DNA of 64,000 nucleotides from Prosthecochloris marina (lineage in GTDB: Bacteria; Bacteroidota; Chlorobiia; Chlorobiales; Chlorobiaceae). Location: positions 1 through 64,000 of the forward strand of contig NZ_PDNZ01000005.1 of the NCBI RefSeq assembly GCF_003182595.1, written 5' to 3'. Numbering within the stretch: the stretch's first letter is position 1; each line of letters begins with the position of its first letter. Shown here one piece after another: positions 36,777 through 44,536 of this stretch. Below the pieces are notes generated by a model that saw only the letters and a list, made by a program, of their open reading frames with translations, made no database searches and was not told the origin of the DNA. The translations under genes were made by a program, and so were the position numbers.

Positions 36777-37435
36777 GATATCGAGGGTGCTTTTTCGGCT
36801 TTTTTGACAGCGTGGACGAAATCAATGATTTTTTGATGATCTTTTTTCCCAGGTGATTCTTCCACTCCGCTTGCGGTATCGACTGCATAAGGTTTGACTG
36901 TCCGAATTGCTTCTGTAACATTCAGAGGGTTGAGCCCGCCGGCGAGTATACCATGGCCGATACTTTCCATCTTCGTGAAGATCTTTTGCGCTGTCTGTTT
37001 TGCTATAGTGGTTCCTGTTCCTCCAGCCTGATCTGGACGATAGGCGTCGAAAAGAAATGACCTGAATCCGGTTTTTTCGGCAAACATTATGACTTCTTTC
37101 ATCGAGAAGTCCGGCCCGGCTCGAAATACCCGTATGACCTTTGCGCTTGTAATCGCGAGGGCTGTTTCCGGAGTATAGCGTTCGGAGTGGAGCTGAGCCA
37201 GGTCGAGGTTACAGTTTTTGCATATGGCATTGATTTCAGCCGGTTCCTGCTCGACGAATACTCCGACACAGGAAACAAAGGGAGGGAGTCCATCGATGAT
37301 TTTTCGTGCGTCTTTTGGGTGAATATAGCGCGGGCTTGATTTGCTGAAATTGAACCCGAGAGCATGGATTCCTGCCATACTTGCGGCAAGGGCATCATCG
37401 AGGTTCGTTATTCCGCAAATCTTAATTCTTGTCAT
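36773..37435 (-). CDS. trpF: Phosphoribosylanthranilate isomerase
   Basis: About 220 residues, a single TIM barrel. MTRIKICGITNLDDALAA is the family opening with the catalytic Cys (KICG), LGFNFSKSSPRYI follows, and the catalytic Asp lies in the FLFDAYRPDQAGGTG stretch, with GILAGGLNPLNV and VDTASGVEESPGKKD completing the phosphate site. It performs the third tryptophan-pathway reaction (PRA to CdRP). Start: ATG at 37435; the in-frame ATG at 37483 adds unrelated residues. It stands apart from other trp genes. Confidence 0.95.
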   Translation of the reverse strand: MTRIKICGITNLDDALAASMAGIHALGFNFSKSSPRYIHPKDARKIIDGLPPFVSCVGVFVEQEPAEINAICKNCNLDLAQLHSERYTPETALAITSAKVIRVFRAGPDFSMKEVIMFAEKTGFRSFLFDAYRPDQAGGTGTTIAKQTAQKIFTKMESIGHGILAGGLNPLNVTEAIRTVKPYAVDTASGVEESPGKKDHQKIIDFVHAVKKAEKAPSIS

Positions 37436-37612
37436 AGAGCGGCCGGGTAGGAGGTGGTCAAAGATGAAATGTAAAAACAGCAAAAAATTAAATTAAAAAA
37501 GTATAGCAAAAGCGCAAAAATAGGTAGCTTTGAACAAAAGGGATTTTTAGTTTTAACTTATTCTTTTTATACTTTCCTCCGCTTGGCGTCAGTGACATTA
37601 GTGATACAATAC

Positions 37613-37684
37613 TGGGGTGTGGCCAAGTGGTAAGGCATCGCCCTTTGGAGGCGACATTCGCAGGTTCGAATCCTGCCGCCCCAG
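37613..37684 (+). tRNA. tRNA-Gln (anticodon TTG)
   Basis: Acceptor TGGGGTG pairs with CGCCCCA (37677-37683). The anticodon loop CTTTGGA gives TTG, and the T-arm is CAGG-TTCGAAT-CCTG. CCA is not encoded. Confidence 0.93.
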
Positions 37685-37690
37685 CAAAAA

Positions 37691-37725
37691 AGAGGCTGCC
37701 TCGAAAAGGCAGCCTCTCGTATTTT
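37691..37725 (+). terminator. Terminator after tRNA-Gln
   Basis: Hairpin GAGGCTGCC/GGCAGCCTC with a seven-base loop, followed by TCGTATTTT. Nearly the same element follows the rubrerythrin gene at 31381-31415. Confidence 0.75.
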
Positions 37726-38000
37726 ATAACAAGCAGTCATTCATCATTCCGCTTTTTCCAATGTTATCGTCCTTTTAGGCTTCCTTGTAAGGTGCAATAC
37801 AACGGTAACTTCTCTCAACCTGTCATCCTCGGGCAAGCGAAGCTCGACCCTGGGAGTCTCTTCGTTGTCCTGTATCTCCTTGCTTACAAGGTAAACGATA
37901 GGCAAGCCTGGTATTTCGTGATTTCGTATGGGTGCCGGATCAGGTTCGTTACGAAACGGTAGACCTGGACGTTTGCATGAATGTGTTGCGACGCTAAATA
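37726..38000. repeat. Gene-free stretch with dispersed repeat pieces
   Basis: No supported gene. It shares GTCATCCTCGGGC (37822-37834) and GCTCGACCCTGGGA (37842-37855) with the region after rubrerythrin. The remainder shows no clear signal. Confidence 0.5.
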
Positions 38001-38037
38001 AAAAAGCTGTACCGGTTCTGCCGGTACAGCTTTTTTT
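38001..38037. terminator. Bidirectional terminator, serving ahcY
   Basis: A long perfect hairpin, AAAAAGCTGTACCGG/CCGGTACAGCTTTTT with a five-base loop, flanked by A-run and T-run, 22 bases past the ahcY stop. It can stop transcription from either side. Confidence 0.85.
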
Positions 38038-38059
38038 ACGGTAAAAGCAAGAGCCTGAA

Positions 38060-39478
38060 TCAGTATCGATAGTGCTCGGGCTTGTATGGTCCGTCTACGG
38101 GAACTCCGATGTAATCGGCCTGTTCCTGTGAAAGTCGGGTAAGATTGACTCCCAGCTGTTCGAGGTGTAGTCGTGCAACCTCTTCATCGAGTTTTTTCGG
38201 AAGACAATATACCCCTGTCGCGTACTCTTTCGTCCAGAGCTCGATCTGTGCCAGGGTCTGATTGGTAAAAGAGTTACTCATAACAAACGATGGGTGGCCG
38301 GTTGCACAGCCGAGATTGACCAGGCGACCTTCAGCAAGCAGATAGATCGAGTGTCCGTCGTCAAAGGTATACTTGTCGAACTGCGGCTTGATGTTTGTTT
38401 TTTTCGCACCGGCATAGCTGTTGAGCTTGTCTACCTGAATTTCGTTATCGAAATGCCCGATGTTGCAGACAATGGCTTCATCTTTCATCTGCGTCATATG
38501 TTCGAGCGTGATAACGTCTTTATTGCCGGTTGTGGTAACAAAAACGTTGCCTTCCTTGATGGCGTCTTCCATGGTGGAAACTTGAAAGCCTTCCATGGCT
38601 GCCTGAAGAGCGCAGATAGGGTCGATTTCGGTAACAACAACTCTTGCTCCGTAAGAGCGCATTGAATGGGCACAGCCTTTACCGACATCCCCGTAACCGA
38701 GAACGACAACTACCTTGCCGGCAAGCATAACATCCGTGGCGCGTTTGATGCCGTCGGCAAGTGATTCACGGCATCCGTAAAGGTTGTCGAACTTTGATTT
38801 GGTGACCGAGTCGTTGACGTTGATGGCGGGGAAGAGGAGCTCCCCTTTCTCCATCATCTGGTAGAGCCTGTTGACACCTGTTGTCGTTTCTTCGGAGACG
38901 CCCCTGACTTCAGGAGCAATCTTGTGCCAATGCTGGTTATCGGCCTCGAAAACTTCTCTGAGCTGACCGTACAATGCTTGTTCTTCGGCATTGCCAGGTG
39001 TTTTATCAAGCATCGCGGGTTCATTCTCGATCTTGTAACCGAGATGTATCATCAAGGTTGCATCGCCTCCGTCGTCGACTATGACATTCGGGCCTTTTCC
39101 GTCTGCGAAAGACAATGCCTGACGGGTGCACCACCAGTAGTCTTCGAGCGTTTCCCCTTTCCAGGCAAAAACCGGAATTCCTGCAGCCGCGATTGCAGCT
39201 GCGGCATGGTCCTGAGTCGAAAAGATGTTACAGCTTGCCCAGCGAACTTCGGCACCAAGATCAACCAGGGTCTCGATCAGGACCGCGGTCTGGATCGTCA
39301 TGTGCAATGAACCCATAATACGGGCTCCTTTCAATGGCTTTTTGCCCGCGTATTTCCGACGGGTAGCCATCAGGCCCGGCATCTCTTTTTCTGCGATTTC
39401 AATTTCTTTTCGCCCCCAGTCGGCTAAAGAGATGTCTGCCACTTTGTAGTTGAGTACTTCAGTGTCAGTTGTCATCAT
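38060..39478 (-). CDS. ahcY: Adenosylhomocysteinase
   Basis: A 472-residue NAD-dependent hydrolase splitting S-adenosylhomocysteine into adenosine and homocysteine. Marks: [35 protein letters not shown], the NAD motif [17 protein letters not shown], and the C-terminal [11 protein letters not shown] with the tail Lys and Tyr that reach the neighbouring subunit's NAD. It lies 34 bases downstream of metK on the same strand, giving the metK-ahcY operon. Control is by the SAM riboswitch ahead of metK. Confidence 0.97.
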   Translation of the reverse strand: MMTTDTEVLNYKVADISLADWGRKEIEIAEKEMPGLMATRRKYAGKKPLKGARIMGSLHMTIQTAVLIETLVDLGAEVRWASCNIFSTQDHAAAAIAAAGIPVFAWKGETLEDYWWCTRQALSFADGKGPNVIVDDGGDATLMIHLGYKIENEPAMLDKTPGNAEEQALYGQLREVFEADNQHWHKIAPEVRGVSEETTTGVNRLYQMMEKGELLFPAINVNDSVTKSKFDNLYGCRESLADGIKRATDVMLAGKVVVVLGYGDVGKGCAHSMRSYGARVVVTEIDPICALQAAMEGFQVSTMEDAIKEGNVFVTTTGNKDVITLEHMTQMKDEAIVCNIGHFDNEIQVDKLNSYAGAKKTNIKPQFDKYTFDDGHSIYLLAEGRLVNLGCATGHPSFVMSNSFTNQTLAQIELWTKEYATGVYCLPKKLDEEVARLHLEQLGVNLTRLSQEQADYIGVPVDGPYKPEHYRY

Positions 39479-39512
39479 AGTGATAGTGTGTTTTTTGCTT
39501 TGAAATATAGAA

Positions 39513-40724
39513 TCACAGACTAAATGCTTGCTTCAATTCTTCAACCTTATCGGTTTTTTCCCATGGGAAAACAGAACGACCGAAATGACCGTAAGCAGCC
39601 GTATCCTGGTAACACCAACCTTGAGGGTTGTCCAGGCTGAAGTGGCTAATGATTGCGGCGGGTCTGAGATCGAAAATCTGTTCGGCTTTTTCCTGGATTT
39701 CAGCATCACCGAGGCCGTTTACCGCTGTACCGTGTGTATCGATGTATACTGAAACGGGACGGGCAACACCAATTGCATAGGAAACCTGAACGGTACACTT
39801 TTCAGCAAGGCCTGCCGCTACGATATTCTTGGCAACATGGCGTGATGCATAGGCTGCACTACGGTCTACTTTTGATGGATCTTTGCCGCTGAATGCGCCA
39901 CCACCGTGAGGAGCGGCACCACCGTAAGTATCGACAATGATTTTGCGTCCTGTCAGACCGGTATCACCATGAGGTCCGCCGATTTCGAAGCGCCCTGTCG
40001 GATTGATATGAAATTTGGTGTTCTCGTCGAGCATTTCTGCAGGAATGACTTCTTTGACAACGTTTTCGATAATATCCTTTTTGATGATGTCCTGCCATTC
40101 CTGTTCGCTGCAGCCTTCCGGTTCAGGGTCATGCTGGGTCGAAACAACAACTGCATCGACTCTTTTTGCGACTCCGTCAATATATTCAAGAGTTACCTGG
40201 CTTTTCGAGTCCGGACGAAGGTATGTCATTGTTTCGCCGGCTTTGCGGATATCGGCAAGCTTTTTAACCAGTGCATGAGCGTACTGTATGGCGGCAGGCA
40301 TCAGTTCCGGGGTTTCGGTACAAGCGTAACCGAACATCATTCCCTGGTCGCCGGCACCGACTCTGTCGAGTTCGTCTTCAATTTCTTCTTTGCGGTCAAC
40401 TCCTCTGTTAATATCGGGTGACTGACTGTGAAGCGCTGAGAGTACACCGCAGGAATTGGCTTCAAACATGTATTCGCCTTTGTTGTACCCGATTTGTTCG
40501 ACGACTTTTCTTGAAAGCTTCTGTATATCTACAATACCTTTTGTCGTTACTTCTCCACCGACAATGACCTGACCGGTGGTTACAAATGTTTCGCATGCGA
40601 CACGGGAATTCGGGTCTTGACGAAGAAATTCATCCAATACTGCATCGGAGATCTGGTCTGAAACCTTATCCGGATGCCCTTCTGATACAGACTCTGAAGT
40701 AAAGAAGTATCTTGACTGTGTCAT
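39513..40724 (-). CDS. metK: S-adenosylmethionine synthetase
   Basis: A 403-residue enzyme making SAM from methionine and ATP. It opens with [24 protein letters not shown] and contains [11 protein letters not shown] (the methionine/ATP loop), [21 protein letters not shown], and [19 protein letters not shown] (the P-loop-like segment). It is the first gene of the operon with ahcY. The 5' leader on this strand holds a SAM-binding RNA, so both the making of SAM and the clearing of its product are controlled together. Confidence 0.98.
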   Translation of the reverse strand: MTQSRYFFTSESVSEGHPDKVSDQISDAVLDEFLRQDPNSRVACETFVTTGQVIVGGEVTTKGIVDIQKLSRKVVEQIGYNKGEYMFEANSCGVLSALHSQSPDINRGVDRKEEIEDELDRVGAGDQGMMFGYACTETPELMPAAIQYAHALVKKLADIRKAGETMTYLRPDSKSQVTLEYIDGVAKRVDAVVVSTQHDPEPEGCSEQEWQDIIKKDIIENVVKEVIPAEMLDENTKFHINPTGRFEIGGPHGDTGLTGRKIIVDTYGGAAPHGGGAFSGKDPSKVDRSAAYASRHVAKNIVAAGLAEKCTVQVSYAIGVARPVSVYIDTHGTAVNGLGDAEIQEKAEQIFDLRPAAIISHFSLDNPQGWCYQDTAAYGHFGRSVFPWEKTDKVEELKQAFSL

Positions 40725-40799
40725 TTTCGTTGATATTTATTGTTTACCGTAACAACAAGAACTACAAGAAAAGCTCTTGCTTGTCTTACAAGGGGTTTG

Positions 40800-40910
40800 G
40801 CGTGTACGTTGGATTTAAGAAGCAGACTGGACACGGAAAACCCTGGGTACAAGCATTCCGGCAAAATCTTGGCGGAAGCTTTCGGCACCGTGTCCATAGG
40901 TAATGGGGAT
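40800..40910 (-). promoter_or_regulatory. SAM-Chlorobi-type SAM riboswitch in the metK leader
   Basis: On the minus strand a perfect 8-bp stem GGACACGG (40895-40888) with CCGTGTCC (40836-40829) encloses a second, bulged stem, AGCTTCCG with CGGAATGCT. This sits in the leader of a metK-ahcY operon in a likely green sulfur bacterium, which is the defining setting of the SAM-Chlorobi RNA class (known to bind SAM). The borders are approximate; I could not run a covariance model. It would be expected to lower metK-ahcY expression when SAM is high. Confidence 0.75.
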
Positions 40911-40925
40911 GCCGGATAAGTGCAC

Positions 40926-40954
40926 AATGTAATCATTCGGAACTACTCATGCAA
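40926..40954 (-). promoter_or_regulatory. Likely promoter of the metK-ahcY operon
   Basis: On the minus strand TTGCAT (40954-40949), a 17-base spacer and TACATT (40931-40926). Transcription would start near 40919, so the riboswitch stem falls about 25 bases into the transcript, as needed for a leader RNA. Confidence 0.45.
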
Positions 40955-40979
40955 GGGGGCCTCCGTTAATTTATTGTGT

Positions 40980-41055
40980 CCCTCGCGATATCCTCTGGCG
41001 GTGCGAAAGGTGTCGTTCACACTGTCAGGTTTGTATTCCAAACGGAAGACGAGGG
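40980..41055. other. Possible structured element between the nucleotidyltransferase gene and metK
   Basis: A 76-base segment closed by CCCTCG (40980-40985) and CGAGGG (41050-41055). It contains hairpins GTGT/ACAC (41010-41022) and GTTTG/CAAAC (41029-41043). It lacks a tRNA T-arm. It lies outside the proposed metK transcript and just after the stop of the upstream gene, so it may be a 3' RNA structure of that gene or a separate small RNA. No function can be claimed. Confidence 0.3.
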
Positions 41056-41087
41056 TATAAATGCGATATGTTGTTTCGATCGTCGAC

Positions 41088-42065
41088 TCATCGGAGTTTG
41101 ATGTCTGAAAAATCTCCTATGTTTGCCTCATGAGCGTGGCCGGACAGAGATGCATTGTTGCCGATGATTGATTTGTCGAGAAAAACGTGCTGTACATTCG
41201 AGTCGTTACCAACGATAGAGTTTTTAATGAAGGCATCCTTGATAACGGTGTTTTCTCCTATTGTCGCATTCGGGCCGATGATGGCATTGTCGATTTGCGC
41301 ACTTTTCGCGATGAACACCGGCTTGTTGATAATGCAGCCGGGAAAAGACGATTCGGTACTATGGCTTTTCAGAAGAATTTCGTTTGTCGAGAGAAGCGTT
41401 TCGGGTTTACCACAATCATACCAGTTGTTGACCGGAAATGTCGTCAAAGACTCACCTTTTTCCAGCATCATCTGTAAGGCATCGGTCAGTTGATACTCTC
41501 CCTTTGTTTTTATGTTTTCCCTGATCAGACTGTCGATACAGGCAAAAAGCGAATCCGAGTTCCTGATATAGTAGAGTCCCACGATTGCGAGGTTGCCTAC
41601 CGGTTCATTCGGTTTTTCAACAAGCTTTACAATGCGGCCGTTATTGGTTATGGCTATGCCGAACCTGCTGGGGTCTTCCACCTCCCTGACTCCCAGGCTG
41701 GAAGAGGGACTGTTCAGTATTCCCGAGAGCTCAACATCAAAAATGGTGTCTCCGAGAATTATGAACACCGGTTCGTCATTATTGACATGCTCCTTGCACA
41801 TTCCGATCGCATGAGCGAGCCCCAGGCGTTTCTGCTGATTGACAAACGTTAAACGAATATTGTAGTTTTCACTGAGATAGGACTCTATCATCTCGCCGAG
41901 GTAGCCGACGATGACAATTGCTTCATCGATACCTGAAGCGATGAGTTTATCCATGATATGGCCGATGATCGGTTTTCCGGCAACATTCAGAAGAACTTTT
42001 GGCTGAGAAAGGGTATGCGGACGTAATCTCGAACCGACTCCTGCAACAGGTATTATCGCTTTCAT
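41088..42065 (-). CDS. Sugar-1-phosphate nucleotidyltransferase with left-handed beta-helix tail
   Basis: About 325 residues. The N-terminal pyrophosphorylase domain shows AIIPVAGVGSRLRPHTLSQPKVLLNVAGKPIIGHIMD (nucleotide binding and the activating Lys), FIILGDTIFD (metal-binding Asp) and GEYQLTDALQMML. The C-terminal ~85 residues hold hexapeptide-like turns (PVFIAKSAQIDNAIIGPNA...). It resembles the RmlA-like/glucose-1-phosphate thymidylyltransferase group, making an NDP-sugar for cell-surface polysaccharide. The exact sugar and nucleotide cannot be assigned. Start: ATG at 42065, where the family begins; the upstream ATG at 42110 adds 15 unrelated residues. Confidence 0.9.
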   Translation of the reverse strand: MKAIIPVAGVGSRLRPHTLSQPKVLLNVAGKPIIGHIMDKLIASGIDEAIVIVGYLGEMIESYLSENYNIRLTFVNQQKRLGLAHAIGMCKEHVNNDEPVFIILGDTIFDVELSGILNSPSSSLGVREVEDPSRFGIAITNNGRIVKLVEKPNEPVGNLAIVGLYYIRNSDSLFACIDSLIRENIKTKGEYQLTDALQMMLEKGESLTTFPVNNWYDCGKPETLLSTNEILLKSHSTESSFPGCIINKPVFIAKSAQIDNAIIGPNATIGENTVIKDAFIKNSIVGNDSNVQHVFLDKSIIGNNASLSGHAHEANIGDFSDIKLR

Positions 42066-42237
42066 GGCATGTAACGGGTTTGTTAAAAGGGGTTGTTGGA
42101 CGTTGTACAAATACCAGTTTACTAAAGGATAAAAAAATAAAATCTCTTTTCACCCTAAGGGTCGACTCTAATAAGGTTTTTTTGTATTGTTGCTCGTGCT
42201 TATCCGGTTTACCCGGTTCTTGAGAAAAGGGAATAAT

Positions 42238-42672
42238 ATGAACGTAAAAGAGCATAATGTCATGTCGTCAAAGCCGGAGTGGTTTTATAACCAATCGGGG
42301 GTCGTGCCTGTTCTGAATGGAAGGGTGGTACTGATTACCGCCAGGAAATCCAAGCGGTGGACCATCCCGAAAGGAATTGTCGAAAAAGATATGTCTCCTC
42401 ATGATTCGGCTGCAAAAGAGGCTTACGAAGAGGCTGGTGTTGTCGGCAATGTCAGGAAAAAAGAGCTTGGCCGTTATGATTATCCAAAATGGGGAGGAAC
42501 TTGTACCGTTCGTGTTTATCCATTCTATGTTGAGGAATTGCTTGACAGGTGGGAAGAGATGCATGTCAGGAAACGCAGAATTGTCTCTCTGAGCAAAGCC
42601 ATTGAGATGATTGATAACGATGCGCTCGCAGAGATACTACAAACTTTTTTCAACCGTCTGGAAAAAGAGTAG
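42238..42672 (+). CDS. NUDIX hydrolase
   Basis: About 144 residues with a Nudix box in PKGIVEKDMSPHDSAAKEAYEEAGV. The core K-E-x-x-E-E-x-G is intact, but the first box Glu (G-x5-E) is replaced by Met, as happens in some diphosphoinositol/dinucleotide-type subfamilies. Good AAAAGGG Shine-Dalgarno before the ATG at 42238. It is divergent from the nucleotidyltransferase gene. The substrate is presumably a nucleoside diphosphate linked compound. Confidence 0.88.
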   Translation: MNVKEHNVMSSKPEWFYNQSGVVPVLNGRVVLITARKSKRWTIPKGIVEKDMSPHDSAAKEAYEEAGVVGNVRKKELGRYDYPKWGGTCTVRVYPFYVEELLDRWEEMHVRKRRIVSLSKAIEMIDNDALAEILQTFFNRLEKE

Positions 42673-42761
42673 GGAGGATCCGCATGTTGAAAAACCTTCG
42701 TCAGAACTCTATAGGTGTTTGATTTTTTAATTGCCGGGTTATTTTATAATTGCAATCTCAA

Positions 42762-42787
42762 ATATTTAAGTATCAAATAAATTGATA
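42762..42787 (+). promoter_or_regulatory. Probable MarR operator at the start of the efflux operon
   Basis: TATCAA-ATAAA-TTGATA (42771-42787) is a perfect 6-5-6 inverted repeat ending on the first base of the MarR ATG. It is preceded by AATATTTAAG, giving a block that matches the repeats at 34263-34287. TATAAT at 42745-42750 could be a -10, but no convincing -35 is seen. Autoregulation is inferred. Confidence 0.5.
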
Positions 42788-43233
42788 TGGTTGAAGAAAA
42801 AGATGCAATTAAAAAACTTATCGGCTATCAGGTAGGGATTACTTCAAATATTCTTCGGAGGGTTTTTGCTGCCAGGATTACAAAATATGCAGAAAACATT
42901 TCGCCTGAACAGTTTGCCGTGCTTGCTCGTCTGCATTCCAAAAACGGATTGAGTCAAAGTGTTATTGCCGAGAGTGTTCTGAAGGATGATGCAACGATAA
43001 CACGCATTCTCGACAGTCTTGAAAAAAAGAAACTTGCGGTTAGAAAAAAAGCCGAGCATGACCGTCGTTCAAATCTTGCATATCTTACGCCTCAAGGAAA
43101 AACACTCGTAAAAAAAGTTTTTCCAAAAGCTAAGCTTCTCAACGAGCATCTGCTTGAAGGGATCGAAAAAGAGCATATCAGGGTTGTCTTTGAGGTTCTT
43201 GCGAAGCTGAGGGAAAACGCTGTGAAAATCTAA
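42787..43233 (+). CDS. MarR-family regulator of the second efflux operon
   Basis: A 148-residue winged-helix protein. The recognition region is SQSVIAESVLKDDATITRILDSLEKKKLAVRKKAEHDRRSNLAYLTPQGKTL (about residues 57-108), with the wing D-R-R-S that contacts the minor groove. It heads an operon of fusion protein, RND pump and TolC, starting 33 bases before the fusion-protein gene. Its own start codon is embedded in an inverted repeat, so autorepression released by a ligand is likely. The ligand is unknown. Confidence 0.9.
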   Translation: MVEEKDAIKKLIGYQVGITSNILRRVFAARITKYAENISPEQFAVLARLHSKNGLSQSVIAESVLKDDATITRILDSLEKKKLAVRKKAEHDRRSNLAYLTPQGKTLVKKVFPKAKLLNEHLLEGIEKEHIRVVFEVLAKLRENAVKI

Positions 43234-43266
43234 AAAGGTAATCCGCAGAAGCTACAGCAGTCAGTT

Positions 43267-44430
43267 ATGAAACAAAAACACCCGATTCTTTTGAAGTTCA
43301 AGCCCTACGCTTATGCTGCGATTATCGTTGTGGCCGGTATCCTTATAGGGCGGTTGCTCGGATCCGGAAAACAACAGCAAACGGAACGGATTGTTCCAAA
43401 AAGGGACAGTCAGGTTCCTGTTGTAGAGATAACGAACCAACAGGTGCAGAGGGTCATCAAAATGAACGGAAAGGTTGACGCTCTTAAAAAAATCGAGATA
43501 TACGCCGAAGTGACCGGTGTGTTTGTCGATGGGGCAAAACCGTTCAGAGAAGGACGCAGGTTTGCAAAGGGAGACGTCTTGCTCAGGATCGAGGATAGTG
43601 TTTACCGCAATACGGTTCTGGCAGAAAAAAGTTCATTGCTCAATGAGCTTACGTTACTCATGCCGGATCTTTTGATTGATTTTCCAGGGTATGCCGGGCC
43701 ATGGAAAAAATACCTGGATAATTTCAGTATCGTCAAGCCCCTGCGTCCTTTGCCTCCGGCACCAAATGACAGGTTGAGAAATTATGTGGCGGCAAGGAAT
43801 ATCTACACTAAATTTTATGCTGTCCGCAGCATGGAAGAGACTCTGGCCAAGTACAGCATCCTTGCGCCGTTTGATGGTGTCGTTACTGTTTCGGAAGCAA
43901 ATCCTGGTATTCTGGTTCGCAATGGGCAAAAGCTTGGGGAGTTTGCGGCTACAACTGCATACGAGCTGGAACTGTCAGCACCGGTTCGAGAGGCGGCGTT
44001 CATTCGGAAGGGGGACCGCATAACACTTTCATCCGATGACTTTAACGGCTCGATAGAGGCAAGGGTTGCCCGCGTTAACGATGCGATCGATCCAAATACG
44101 CAGAGCGTTGGGGTTTATGTGCTTCTCGATGATTCCCGTTTGAAAGATGGTATGTATCTTTCCGCATCTCTGAACGTGCCGGTAGAGGATGCATCGGTTA
44201 TAGCCCGTGAACTGCTCGATAATGAGAACCGTGTGTTTGCATTGAGAGATTCTGTTGTACTGTTGCTTCCGGTGGACGTTGTTTCGGTTGACGGACGAAT
44301 GGCGATTGTCCGCGGTATTCCGGATGGCACTGAGATCGTTGCTGAACCTGTGGAAGGGCTGTTCAGTGGTATGGTTATATCTGGGTCGATAGCGACAGTG
44401 CAGGAAGAGGACCCGTCCGGTTCGAAGTGA
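43267..44430 (+). CDS. RND periplasmic adaptor of the MarR-linked pump
   Basis: A 387-residue membrane fusion protein with an N-terminal membrane anchor (YAYAAIIVVAGILIGRLLG) rather than a lipoprotein Cys. A lipoyl-like half follows (KIEIYAEVTGVFVDGAKPFREGRRFAKGDVLLRIED), then a short hairpin and the second half (YSILAPFDGVVTVSEANPGILVRNGQKL). The helical hairpin seems shorter than usual and contains Pro-rich stretches (PLRPLPPAPNDR), so contact with TolC may differ. It lies between the MarR gene and the pump gene; 106 bases separate it from the latter. Confidence 0.9.
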   Translation: MKQKHPILLKFKPYAYAAIIVVAGILIGRLLGSGKQQQTERIVPKRDSQVPVVEITNQQVQRVIKMNGKVDALKKIEIYAEVTGVFVDGAKPFREGRRFAKGDVLLRIEDSVYRNTVLAEKSSLLNELTLLMPDLLIDFPGYAGPWKKYLDNFSIVKPLRPLPPAPNDRLRNYVAARNIYTKFYAVRSMEETLAKYSILAPFDGVVTVSEANPGILVRNGQKLGEFAATTAYELELSAPVREAAFIRKGDRITLSSDDFNGSIEARVARVNDAIDPNTQSVGVYVLLDDSRLKDGMYLSASLNVPVEDASVIARELLDNENRVFALRDSVVLLLPVDVVSVDGRMAIVRGIPDGTEIVAEPVEGLFSGMVISGSIATVQEEDPSGSK

Positions 44431-44536
44431 AAAGGGATATGATATTATATTCTATAACAAAAGGGCATGTTGCCACGCATTCCGGTTCGTCTGGGAAAGC
44501 TGTTTTTGCAAGGTGCCTCAAAGCTGATTCTGGATT

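Noticed and set aside
37583..37610. Promoter TTGGCG-16-TACAAT for tRNA-Gln
   Set aside because: The -10 ends two bases before the mature tRNA, so transcription would start inside the tRNA.
40980..41055. tRNA gene
   Set aside because: The 76-base length and closing stem suggested a tRNA, but there is no TTC-type T-loop or anticodon arm.
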